Shown here piece after piece: positions 45,070-54,936 of a stretch of 64,000 nt of DNA. The stretch covers positions 32,322,954 through 32,386,953 of the forward strand of contig NC_062232.1 in NCBI RefSeq assembly GCF_902686445.1. Reading direction: 5' to 3'. The notes below the pieces were generated by a model. It did no database searches. It was given only the letters and a program-made list of their open reading frames with translations, and was not told the origin of the DNA. Both the position numbers and the translations under genes were made by a program. The first letter of the stretch is position 1. The number at the start of each line of letters is the position of its first letter. The stretch is from Sciurus carolinensis (Eukaryota; Chordata; Mammalia; Rodentia; Sciuridae).

Positions 45070-45425
45070 ATACCATGTAAAATATCACACTGTGGGACAG
45101 GAGACCTTAAAAAACAGACATTAATTTTCTCACAGTCCCAGAGGTTGAAGGCTAAGATTGAGCTGTTGGCAGGGTTGGTTTCTTCTAAGGTCTCTCTTTT
45201 CAGCTTGTAGGTGGCAGCCCATGTCTTCATACAGCCTTTCCTCTGCATTCATACCTCTGGTGTCTCTCAAATTTCCTCCCCTTGTAAGGACACCAGCCAT
45301 ATAGGACTAAGCCTGTTCTAATGCCCACATAATACTTATCTCGTCAACTACAGTCACATTCTGAAGCTCCAGGGTTAGGGCTTTGTCATATGAAGTTGGG
45401 AGGGATTGGCACAATTCTACCCAAG
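45070..45425 (-). mobile_element. MLT1-type MaLR LTR
   Basis: Antisense: 'ttttctcacagtcccagagg', 'gctgttggcagggttggttt', 'cttctaaggtctctcttttc', 'agcttgtaggtggcagccca', 'ccttgtaaggacaccagcca', 'tacagtcacattctgaagct'. Ends are blurred. Confidence 0.72.
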
Positions 45426-45454
45426 ACAGGTCTGCAGAAGCAAATACTAATGTA

Positions 45455-45649
45455 TCCAGGTGAGGTGGCACCTGCCTGTCATCCCAGTAACCTGGGAGAC
45501 TGAGGCAGTAGGATTGTGAGTTCAAAGCCAACCTCCTCAGCTTAGTGAGGCCCCAAACAACTCAGCTAGACCCTCCAAATGAAAAATAAGAAGGGCCAGG
45601 GATGTGACTCAGTGGTTGAGCACCTCTGGGTTCAATCCCAGTACAGAAA
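45455..45649 (+). mobile_element. MEN/B1-dID dimeric SINE
   Basis: 'ccaggtgaggtggcacctgc', 'cctgggagactgaggcagta', 'gagttcaaagccaacctcct' (B1 half), then 'gggccagggatgtgactcag' and 'ctgggttcaatcccagtaca' (ID half). Poly(A) tail lost; older than average. Confidence 0.9.
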
Positions 45650-45792
45650 GTGACTGAGACACACAGACAGACATTTATGTAGGCGCAACAGAAAGCACCA
45701 AGTTCTCCCCTCTTTTCAGTAAGTGCGAGAGAGAAAAAACACCCAGGTGGGAAAAGATGGTAGAGAGTCACTGGTCTCTGTCCACCAACGGG

Positions 45793-45815
45793 AGGCACAG
45801 CGCCCCCTGTTGTCG
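45793..45815 (-). promoter_or_regulatory. CTCF-like motif in a CpG-containing patch
   Basis: The plus strand reads 'cacagcgccccctgttgtcg'. The AGCGCCCCCT core and flanks resemble the reverse complement of the CTCF consensus, which would place the motif on the minus strand. The surrounding 'caacggg' and 'ggcgccgg' keep CpGs, unlike most of the window. Motif match only; no binding evidence. Confidence 0.4.
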
Positions 45816-46059
45816 GCACTGGCGCCGGTTCAGGACACCACCTTGCCTCACCCTCTCAATTGCCTTTCCTAGTGTTCTTCCTCCCTGGGGTAGAAAGTCT
45901 TTCTTCTTTCAGCTTCCTGGGAGAGAACAGTCTTTGGTGCTGGCACCAGCGTGGTCGCCCAGGCAGCCCTCGCCTCCGCCTTGGAGGATGTTTCTTTCCC
46001 CAGAAAAAAGCGAAGACCCTTCACCCTCCCCATTCATCATCACCACGGGCAATCTAATT

Positions 46060-46960
46060 ACAGCCTTGTCTTAAAAGAGGAACTCATTTACAATTGAGAC
46101 TTCTTCCTTATGAAAATGTAACATCTTGAACTATGTTTTTATGGCCCCCTTTTACAAAAATAAAAAAGGAAATTAATTAATTTCCTTGTACACAGGAAAG
46201 ACTCATGAGGTCTTGCCGGTTGTGCGCAGAAAGGATGCTTGCTCGTTCTCTCTCCCTCTCTCCCTCTCTCTCTTTCTCTCAGCCTCCCGCTGTGTGACAG
46301 TGAAATGCTAAAATGATTTTGGCAGGAGAATATTCTCAAAGGCTGTTTTTATTTCAGCAGCAGAAGAGTATCTCAGAACGCAGGCTGCACCTCTGCCCTG
46401 TGGGGCTGTTTCTAATTGTAGGAGGTGAGCTGCGGAAATCCTTCCCCCAGCCGGGTGGGGGGAAAGCGCCAAGAAACCTAAGGAAGATAATCGTGTCTGC
46501 CACACTCAGCGCTCACCACTTAAAGGAATTAACTTGTTGGAATAAAATATTTCTATGGGTGCAGAAAACTATGCATTAGAATAATGAGGCTGACCCCTTC
46601 CCTCCGCATCGCAATCACTGGGGTTTGTTTCTTCCCTTTCTAATCACAACATGTTATCTTCCCCCTCGCTCACACCTCTGTAGGCAAGACTGGCTGCGAA
46701 TACTTCAGATTATCACCTTCTCATTTTTCCGTGCGAAATAATTGCCCAAGGATGGAAACTGACAAACAGGAATGTGAATTTCGGAAAGCAGGCCTCTTGT
46801 TATTTAGGATCGCCCAAATAAAATGGATTATTTGGGTGGATTACTTCACCCATCCTCACTCTTGCCCCTTTAGAAAGAGACAGATCTGGACTGATTTGAA
46901 ATTTTAAAGACAGCTGGGATACTGATATGTTTAATTAAAAACCTATACTACACAGCAGCA
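46060..46960. promoter_or_regulatory. Candidate conserved non-coding (enhancer-like) block A
   Basis: About 900 bases with no recognised interspersed repeat apart from a tctccc-rich run at 46237-46280. Features: a 22-bp palindrome (46166-46187), several TAAT/ATTA cores ('tctaattgtagg', 'ggaattaacttgttgg', 'tgcattagaataatg', 'aataattgcccaagg'), and retained CpGs ('tgcgaataca'-type words, 'gtgcgaaataatt'). This composition is typical of deeply conserved developmental enhancers. Conservation itself is inferred, not seen. Confidence 0.42.
46237..46280 (+). repeat. CT-rich simple repeat
   Basis: 'tctctctccctctctccctc' continuing as tctctttctctc: a polypyrimidine run of about 44 bases inside candidate block A. 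Confidence 0.9.
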
Positions 46961-46984
46961 GAAGGGTATGAGGTCCCGGGGGAC

Positions 46985-47195
46985 CTCATAGGTTTCATTC
47001 ACTTATTGGCTGAGTGACCTTGGGGAAATTGCTTAACCTCTCTGTGCCTCCATCTTTTCCTCAAAGAAAATGACACAGTAATAATAATGCTTTATGGGGT
47101 GGTGAGATTTAAATGTGTTAGTACATGTAAAGTGCTTAGAAAAATGACTGACGGACATAGTAAACACTCACAAAATATCAGCCATTCCTATTTAT
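46985..47195 (+). mobile_element. MIR SINE, well preserved
   Basis: Sense MIR: 'ggctgagtgaccttggggaa', 'attgcttaacctctctgtgc', 'ctccatcttttcctcaaaga', 'aatgtgttagtacatgtaaa', 'gtgcttagaaaaatgactga'. It separates candidate regulatory blocks A and B. Confidence 0.88.
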
Positions 47196-47229
47196 GCCCT
47201 TGGAAAGGGAAGAGGAGCCTTCCTGTTCT

Positions 47230-47540
47230 CCTTTAGTAATCGTTGTTAAGCATTGTCTCAGATACAAGGAGAAGTAACCAAGGACCCTGCCTTCAGGAAG
47301 CTTCAGTTTAGCGCATGTACTGGTCATGTAAATGGTTTATTGTAACACAGACTGAAATAAATGCTCAGAGGGATAATAGTGACATAGCGTGGAGGCCATA
47401 AGGAGAAGCAATTAATAGGAGAAGATTGAAGATGGCAATACGAGGGTCTCTGTAAGAAGGGAACAAAGGAAAGGGTTCCAGGTTGTAGGAGAATCAGGAG
47501 TGCAAGGAAAGGGAGAAGCCAGCCAGCACAGGACACCTTA
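47230..47540 (+). mobile_element. Possible ancient (L2-like class) repeat
   Basis: 'ggaccctgccttcaggaagc', 'tgaaataaatgctcagaggg' and 'ggttccaggttgtaggagaa' recall the ancient repeat at 24680-25110. Diverged, family uncertain. Confidence 0.4.
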
Positions 47541-47559
47541 GTTATCTAAGATAAGGACA

Positions 47560-48030
47560 CCAGCCCTGCAGCACGGGACAGAAATGGTAATTAGGGGCTC
47601 CTCTGTCCTGCAACAACCCAGCATCCCAATTTGCATTTCCATGTAAAAGAACTGCAAATGATATTGGAGCAATTAACTATTCTCTATATTTTTCCCCTTG
47701 AAGAACTAATTTTTTTTTTTTTTTTTTAGTGATGAGCCAAGTCTTATAGTGACCAACTACGATTTAACAGAAAGATTCCCCCAATTCTGTCCATACGGGC
47801 CATTTATTACACCCAGAGAACTCTTTGTAGTCACCACAAACGCGCAGCTACCTCTGGGGTACGATGCGGCCGCTATTTAACTGTCACGTAACATGACAAT
47901 CGAGTGTCCTATTAGAGCTAAAATTTAATTGTGAAGACGGGTACCATATTTAACTGCAATCCTGGGGGGAATTTAGGTTGACAGGCTGTAATTACCCAAA
48001 CTGGAACCTGGCCAGGACACACCTACTCTT
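47560..48030. promoter_or_regulatory. Candidate conserved non-coding (enhancer-like) block B
   Basis: Repeat-free apart from a run of 19 T at 47710-47728. Contains an inverted octamer 'aatttgcatttccatg', homeodomain-like 'gagcaattaactattc', 'ggccatttattacac', 'attagagctaaaatttaatt' and 'ctgtaattacccaaac', with a cluster of retained CpGs at 47840-47945 including a 'gcggccgc' site. Looks like an old, constrained element. Conservation is inferred. Confidence 0.45.
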
Positions 48031-48479
48031 TGCCAAAAGAGCTATGGGGGTTTTAACCACCGCAGGCATGGGAAGCCGGCGGGTCTGTCGGGTGGGAAAC
48101 GGCACTTGCAGCCCCACAGCGCCCCCTAACCAAGCTCCGGGCAAGCGCAGGCTGTCCCGGCAGCAGGCCTTTTACTGACCCGTTGCACTTGGAGGTTTCC
48201 AGCAAAGCCCCTGTCTGCCGGCACCTGGCTCCAATCCATCACGGGTTATCAGAAACTTGCCATTGAAGGTTGTGCAGCTGTGGGTCTTGCAGTCAGGTTC
48301 TCACTGGCTCTTATCTGTGTCTGTCTGTCCTGTGTGTCTCCCCTCAGGTCCTGCTGCTTCTCTCTTATCACGACAGAAGTGCCTGTCCTGCTAAAATAAT
48401 TACCCACCAGAGCACAGTGGTTCTCGTCAGCAGCTGCTGTTTCGACATAGAGATCAATTAGAGGCATATTTTGACTGGG

Positions 48480-48910
48480 GAAGTAGCCGGTCGGGCCGGT
48501 TTACTAAAAAATCCCATTAGAATTCTTCCTACGAAATGTACTTTGGTCTTCCAATGCAATTGTCACCAGAAAAAAATAAAAACTGGGTCAAGAAGAGGTG
48601 GCAATGTGGCTTGCCGATGTCACTGAAGGGTTAAAAGGGAGAAAGTTCTCGGCGGCAAGCAGCAGTGTGAATAAATGTGGTCTTAATTTAAGGTTATGGA
48701 TTTTTAAAAAGCCTAGCTTTTTGTCTTCAGAAGTCTTTGCATTCATATCAGTTAAAAAATAATTTAGACAGAAAATAAATGTTGGAGCAAACTCAAATTA
48801 TTATGTGCATTTTAAATAAACCTGTGTTTTCTGCTGCAGACATAGCATATGAATAATAACATTAATAATGATCACGATAATTTGTCAACTGATGATATTT
48901 TCCGTCAGAC
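48480..48910. promoter_or_regulatory. Candidate conserved non-coding (enhancer-like) block C
   Basis: Repeat-free AT-rich sequence with 'tctttgcattcatatcagtt', 'aaaaaataatttagacagaa', 'tcaaattattatgtgcattt' and 'aacattaataatgatcacga', plus CpGs ('ctcggcggcaag', 'ttttccgtcagacc'). Dense homeodomain/POU-type words. As with A and B, no ORF or exon signal. Confidence 0.42.
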
Positions 48911-48999
48911 CTTCCAGGCTGTTGGTTCCTGGCTCTGCTATTTAACTTAGCCGACCTGTCCTTCACGAGGGGAGCTGATAGCAGCCTTCACTCCCTCTG

Positions 49000-49130
49000 C
49001 AGAGTGAAAACGTAGAGAAGCTCAGGATCTAGTTCCGGCTCTGCATTAATTAGCTGTGTGACCTTGGGCAGGTTGCTTAACATCTCTGGCCTGCGGTCAA
49101 AGATTGAAATGGCCTCAGGGGGAATCGACA
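49000..49130 (+). mobile_element. MIR SINE fragment
   Basis: Sense MIR core with very good match: 'ctagttccggctctgcatta', 'attagctgtgtgaccttggg', 'caggttgcttaacatctctg'. Confidence 0.85.
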
Positions 49131-49627
49131 GAGCTGTAATGAGAAAAATCAAAAGACTACAGTCATATCACCTGGGATTTTTTTTTCCTTTTTTAAAGAA
49201 TAAAAGTTCTGTAAAAAGAAGTAGACTCCAAAAGCAACTTCAACCAAGCAATTATTGGTCAGGGCACAGGAGGAAGTTAGATTAAGACTAATTTTGAAAT
49301 ACATGTGGAAAGGTTTTCCTCTCTGTTTCTAAGGACACACACATATACATGCACACACAGTTTATACATTGGTCAGAGGGGAATCCATTTAAAATGCTCA
49401 CTTTTCTGCTTTCCTGAAGAGATAGACGTTTACTGCTCTCAAAGGGCAACAATAACATTATCAGAATATGAGTGTCTATTTAATTCTTATAATAGTATAA
49501 TGCTGTCCAGACACTACCAGTATAACAAAAATATATAAGGGAGAAGCATATGAAATTGCCATTTTGAGAGAACAGAAAGAATTGAATGTCAGAAATTTTG
49601 TACACTTTGAACTATTATTTAATGTAC
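49131..49627. other. Unassigned DNA
   Basis: About 500 bases, AT-rich, with a short acacac-like patch near 49337-49360. No gene or repeat recognised. Confidence 0.35.
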
Positions 49628-49992
49628 TGTAATTTGGATCTGAAGTTCTTCAAGTGCTAAAGGCTTCGTCATCAGCCTTTAGTGCTATTGGAAGGTGGTA
49701 GAACCTTTAGGAGGTGGGGCCTAGTGGAAGGAAGTTAGGTCATTGGGGGCGTGTCCTTGAAGGGGTTATTGGGAATCCATCGCCTTCCTGTGTCTCTCTT
49801 TGCTTCCTGCCCTCCATAAACTGAGAAGGTTTGTGTCACCACATGCTCCCCCCATGCTATTCTGCCTCATCACAGGCTCCCAAACAATGGAGCCTAGAGC
49901 AGAACCTCTGAAACCCTGATCCAAAATAAACCTTTCCTCCTAAATTGTTTTCCTCAGGCATTTGTCACAGTGATGGAAAACTTAGTAGCACA
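49628..49992 (+). mobile_element. ERVL-MaLR solo LTR
   Basis: 'tgtaatttggatctgaagtt', 'aggtggggcctagtggaagg', 'ttaggtcattgggggcgtgt', 'ttgcttcctgccctccataa', 'ccaaaataaacctttcctcc', 'gcatttgtcacagtgatgga', ending near 'acttagtagcaca'. Complete length. Contains the usual aataaa polyadenylation signal of the LTR. Confidence 0.87.
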
Positions 49993-50182
49993 TAATGTAT
50001 GCAAGGTGTATGTGTGTGTATATACATACATGGCATAATTTTTGATAATACTAGTAATACAACCTAGATAACTGACATTGTTCTGTAATCTTATTTCTCT
50101 AACAGAGTTTGGGGGAGGATTAGTAAACCCCTCATATTCTTATCCTAACACTTAGAATACGATGACACAAGACTGAAGAGAA

Positions 50183-50380
50183 GATGGGTTTGGTGGTGCA
50201 CTCCTGTAATTCAAGCGACTGGAAGGCTGAAGCAGGAGGATCGCGAGTTCAAAGCCAGCCTCAGCAACTTAGTGAGGCCCTAAGCAACTCAGCGAGACCC
50301 TGTCTCAAAATAAAACATAAAAAGGGCTGGGGATGTGGCTCAGTGGTTGAGTGCCCCTGGGTTCAATCCCTGGTATCAAA
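50183..50380 (+). mobile_element. MEN/B1-dID dimeric SINE
   Basis: 'gatgggtttggtggtgcact', 'ggaggatcgcgagttcaaag', 'ccagcctcagcaacttagtg', 'agcgagaccctgtctcaaaa', then 'gggctggggatgtggctcag' and 'gggttcaatccctggtatc'. Retains CpGs in 'gatcgcgag', so relatively young. Confidence 0.95.
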
Positions 50381-51080
50381 ATGATTAAAAATTAAAATAA
50401 TGACACTGAACAGAAAATGCTAGAGTTCCAGATCACATTCCTAATCATTGGAACAGGCCCTATTTGGTCCTACAGGAATATGACCAGAAGCTGCCAAGTG
50501 GGAAGATTAGTTCGAAGTGTTGATGGGGCTGTTGGCTTCCATGCAAGGGGAAGGGTGCTGTGCACTTCTCAAGAGTGAACACAGTGGAGATGGGCTCTCT
50601 GAGACCTCTGCACAGTTTCAGCTGGAGAACTGAGATTATAATGTAAATTACTGAGGAGAAATTCTTTTTTCATACTAAGAATTTATGGATTTTTTGGTCA
50701 TTATTTTTATTAGGGATTTTTTAAAAAATAGAAACACAAGTATACCAAATGATGATTTTAGGGGCAGCTAACATGATAGAATGTTCCAGGATATTTTCAA
50801 AAGAAATATCCTAGGGAAAGGGACACTTTCATAAAAAAGTGAGTGGATTCCACAATGAATAAAGAAATGATGATTCCAGATAGGAACAACCAAATTTATC
50901 AGTGATTAGATTTTCTACTTCCTGTATGTTATTTCTATATTTTTTGGTTGCTTCTTCCACATCTGTAAAATGGCCAAACTGACCAGACCAGGTGGTCCCT
51001 AAAACATAGTTTCAATGATAACTAGACATTTTCAGTGCAAAATAATCAATAAATTATGGGAAAGTATTAAAAAAGAAAAT
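50381..51080. other. Unassigned DNA between two MEN SINEs
   Basis: About 700 bases; no repeat family, exon or RNA recognised. Confidence 0.35.
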
Positions 51081-51293
51081 AGCAGGACATGGTCAAGCAC
51101 TCCTGTAATCTCAGCAGCTTGGGAGACTGAGGCTGGAGGATCATGAGTTCAAAGCCAGCCTCAGTAATGGCAAGGTGCTATGCAACTCAGTGAGACCCTG
51201 TCTCTAAATAAAATACCAAATAGGACTGGGGATGTGGCTCAGTGGTTAAGTGGCCCTGGGTTCAATCCCTGCTACCTAAAAAAGGAAAAAAAA
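51081..51293 (+). mobile_element. MEN/B1-dID dimeric SINE
   Basis: 'agcaggacatggtcaagcac', 'gggagactgaggctggagga', 'tgagttcaaagccagcctca' then 'ggactggggatgtggctcag', 'gggttcaatccctgctacct' and an A-rich tail. B1 half more diverged than the ID half. Confidence 0.93.
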
Positions 51294-51351
51294 TCAACTG
51301 TAATCTCCTCATTCCAAAGATATTGCAGAACAGTTTTACCCAGATGTTTTT

Positions 51352-51366
51352 ACACACACACCCACC

Positions 51367-51410
<44 letters not shown>
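51352..51410 (+). repeat. (CA)n microsatellite
   Basis: About 59 bases of nearly pure CA/AC with a small interruption ('cccacccgc') near the left end. Likely length polymorphism. The frame with HTHTHT is an artefact. Confidence 0.96.
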
Positions 51411-51413
<3 letters not shown>

Positions 51414-51469
51414 AGTTTTAATGTGCTCAAAAATCAGATAGTTTCCAACCATTTTTTTGTGTGTGTGGG

Positions 51470-52190
51470 AATGGCAAATCATGGACACATTTCCATATCA
51501 ATAAATGTTAAGCTATTCATTTTTTTAAAGTGAGTACATAGTATTCCACTTTATTTTAAACCAATCAGCTCCCAATGAACATTTAGATTGCTCCCACTTT
51601 CCCTACTGTAAACCTCACTGATATAATCTATCTTGTTATACTTTTCTTTGATTATTCCTTAGGACTCATTCCAATAGGTAGAATCCATGAATCGAAGGAC
51701 AGGACTTTTGCTATACATTGCTAAATTAATTGCTCACAAGAAAGACTATACCTATTTACAGTGTCTTTAATGGAAAGTGAAAAGGCTCATTTCCCCTCAC
51801 TATACCATCAATGTGTTTAATGTTTGACCACCTGGTCAATGAAAGAGAGTCTACAGTGCTGTTTGATTTGTTGTCTCTATGATTACCAGTGAGATGGAAA
51901 CGCTTCAGTCTTCACAGATAGTAGATTTGTATTTCTTCTTTTGTGGATTTTGTACTCATCCCTCTTGCCCATTTTTCTATTGAATATTCCTCAGTTTCTT
52001 ATTGACCATAAGAGAACTTTACATATTAAGGATATTATTCTTTCAATCATATCATGTGTAAAACATATTTCCCCACTTTTTCATTTGTCCTTCAATTGTT
52101 TCTGCATATGTTTTTTTGAATGTCAAAGTTGGAAATTTTTATGTATGGAAGCAATTGACTTTTGCCTTAGCATTGCAGTCTTCAGGGTCA
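51470..52190 (-). mobile_element. L1M 3' end
   Basis: Antisense L1: 'acatagtattccactttatt', 'ccaatgaacatttagattgc', 'ggactcattccaataggtag', 'cactataccatcaatgtgtt', 'tttgtggattttgtactcat', 'cattttttctattgaatatt'-type DNA and 'aagagaactttacatattaa'. Diverged; the plus-strand frame at 51941-52312 is antisense LINE. Confidence 0.7.
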
Positions 52191-53093
52191 CTGTGAAAGG
52201 CAGCATATTCATATGTTTTATTTTTTCCAGTCATATTGAGGTCCACTACAATGGCAACTCTCTTTTCCCTCCAAATCATGTTTCTTGTTACTTTTTAAAG
52301 GTTCTGGAGTGAAGTCATAGGGGACCTTGGAAACCCCAGCAGAGGAAACATGACCATTAATAGTAACACTTGACATTTCTATTTCCACTGTGCTATATAA
52401 TCACTAATCAGTGTCCCTCCTTAGGGGTCAGCCTGCCTGCTCTTCATTCACTCCATAGGACACTGAAGCACAGGAGTGGCAAGAATGTGGCATTCCATTT
52501 GGTGGGTGTCACTCTCACTGCCCAGAATCTCAGGCTCCTGTTTTCATTGGTGCTTAAACCAAGGTGACACAGTTCCTCTATGTAGGTTGGCAGATTCCAG
52601 GATGCAATGAGACCATCAGAATGAGTTCTATAGGAAAAAAGCCACTACTCTCCCTTCCCATTCCCCAGAAAAGGAAAATCATATAGCATATTGAATAGAT
52701 TACAACCTGGGACCTTCCAACTTGGATAACAGAAGAGATGATACCACTTCTCAATGTACTGCTAAGTTTTGGCAATCAGGATAGGATGCTTACTGCAAGA
52801 TTTAGGGAAGGCAAGAAAAAAAGGAGGAAAAGTAGAAGGAAAATGTCCCTGAACTTGGTGAATGGAGAGTGTTCCAGAAGGTGAGCCCATGACCATCTTG
52901 CATGACACCAATTTACATCACAAAATTTTTGAAAATGAAGGAGTGGGAGTGCAGCCAGGTGAACCAGAATCAGAACAGGTAAGATCCCAGCGCAGTTCTT
53001 CCTATGCTATCTAAGGAGCACTAGGGTCCCTCCACCCCCAACCATGTGTCATGGATCAATACTTACAAATAATTGCAATAAAAAATGAATTAA
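52191..53093. other. Unassigned DNA
   Basis: About 900 bases without recognisable repeats or exons. Confidence 0.35.
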
Positions 53094-53178
53094 GGGGCTG
53101 GGAATATAGCTCAGTTGGTAGAGTGCTTGCCTCGCAAGCACAAGGCCCTAGGTTCAAATCCCTAGCACTGCAAAAAAA
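53094..53178 (+). mobile_element. Near-canonical ID SINE with intact Pol III boxes
   Basis: 'ggggctgggaatatagctca' continues as 'gttggtagagtgcttgcctc' (A-box region) and 'ggttcaaatccctagcactg' (B-box), then a clean A-tail. Perfect target duplication aaaaatgaattaa (53081-53093 and 53179-53191). Its uninterrupted tail, perfect duplication and canonical boxes make it the youngest-looking ID copy here. It is tRNA-derived, not a tRNA gene. Confidence 0.96.
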
Positions 53179-53191
53179 AAAAATGAATTAA

Positions 53192-54894
53192 ACATTTGAA
53201 AGAATGCTTAAAATATAAGCCCCATTTTTTTATTAGATTCAAAAGACAAAAATTGCTCTGTAAAAATTGTTACAAAATTTTCTATTCTTCTCAGTTTCTA
53301 TAATCATCTCTTTGCAGACCAGCAACAGCTCACCTGTTGGGACAGGCACAGTTGATACCCATTCACAGCCCATGCTTTCTGAGGAGGCCTGAGCTAGAGC
53401 ATTCAGGGAAGGAGATAGGGTTGGCAGTGTCACATGTTTCCAAGGTGTTAAGTAATGAGGTCTGGTAAATGTCTTTTGAATGTAGCAACAAATAGATATT
53501 TGCAAAGAGTGGCTTCAATGGTGTGGTTGAGACAGAAGCCAGATCAAATTGGTGGAGGAGGAGTTCCTCAGTGTTCACAGAGACTAGAAAAATGTGGAAA
53601 TGAAGATAAAGTAAATCATGAAGCACTTCCTGCTTTATGCTGCTAAACACCATCTTTGTTTACACAAAAGAGTTAACGAAAAATGTATGTTGTGACATGG
53701 AATAAGACCAGATAGCAACAGGATAAAATGTACCGTGTACTAGGCAAGGTGTCAGTCCAAGTTCAGAGGCTTGGGCACTGGGGTGGAGTGAAGCAAAGAT
53801 AAACCCTGTGACTTCGCTCAAGTCCTTCATTCCCTCTGATCTCCAGTTTCCTTCTCTGCCAGAGGCAGGGGTTGCCCATGATCTCTTCTCTTTGTTTCCA
53901 ACTTTTGTGTTCTATGACTTGGAGTTTAAACAATCAGTGCAAATATTGGTGCTCCTGGAAATTACCCAACTTATTTGGAGTCCTGGGGTTCTGTTGAATC
54001 TGGCTGTACATCTTCAGGCAGATAGCTGCCAGCAAAATCCTCAGCTGGTTATGACTAGTAAGATAAACCTGCCCCTCCCCCTCAAAACATTTAGGAACCA
54101 GAAAGCTTATGGTTAAAACCATACATTCAACCTCAAACAGGGATGAAACCCAACTGGATTTCAGAGGTTTTAGAAAATGCTGAGAATTCAGCTTCAAAGT
54201 CGTGTGAGGTGGCCTGTGATCTGCTCAAATTTCTAACACATGATTAGATTGTTTCTGCTGCTGTAGAGAAAAAAAACTTAGAAACCGTGGAGCTCACGAT
54301 CTTGTACCCAAAGAAGCTGGAAGCCAGGTGATCTACAGGAAACTACCAGGGACCTCTGGAGTTGGAGAAAGCCAAGTTAAAGGCAAATCTTGCATTAAAA
54401 AATTGTCGATCTGGGTTTTGTGTGCTACAACTCTAGTGTTCATGTAAATAGTGTAGAATCCGCAGCATGGCCTGGCTGGGAAGGAGAGGAAAGAATCTAA
54501 GGCATCCTTGAGTTGCTCTGGGCTTTGAGAAGGTCAAAAGGAAAGACGATGTGGACTGTAGGCAGGCAGTAACTATATAGTCATGGAGCCAGCCGGAGGG
54601 GGCTGAGCAGTCTGCCATGGGGTGGTTTTTCCTTTTCTGCCCAAATCCCTCAGAAGTGTCAGGGATGCTGACTGGATTCTTGGTCCTCATCGTTGTCCTT
54701 TCTATAGCTAAGAAATTGACCTGTCAACCTGTCTGTATAGTCCCTGATATCACAGCATCCAAATTCACCATATCATGAAAGGTCACTGCTGGCCTTTCTC
54801 ATATCCATTATATATTATCTTTGAACATTACTCCTACCTTTATAGACCTTGCTGTGACTGTCCCCTGTGTTTCTTTTGGGGCAGAGTTAGCAGA
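53192..54894. other. Unassigned DNA
   Basis: About 1.7 kb with no supported gene or repeat. Frames of about 100 codons at 53363-53653 (-) and 53808-54116 (+) have no recognised family. Confidence 0.35.
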
Positions 54895-54936
54895 ACCACT
54901 GTGTGCACACATACACACGCATGCACACACACCCGC
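54895..54936 (+). repeat. Degenerate CA-rich repeat
   Basis: 'gtgtgcacacatacacacgc' then 'atgcacacacacccgc': imperfect alternating DNA of about 40 bases. Confidence 0.85.

Noticed and set aside
53094..53178. tRNA gene
   Set aside because: The boxes are tRNA-like, but the body matches an ID SINE with poly(A) tail and target duplication, and no cloverleaf with acceptor stem is apparent.
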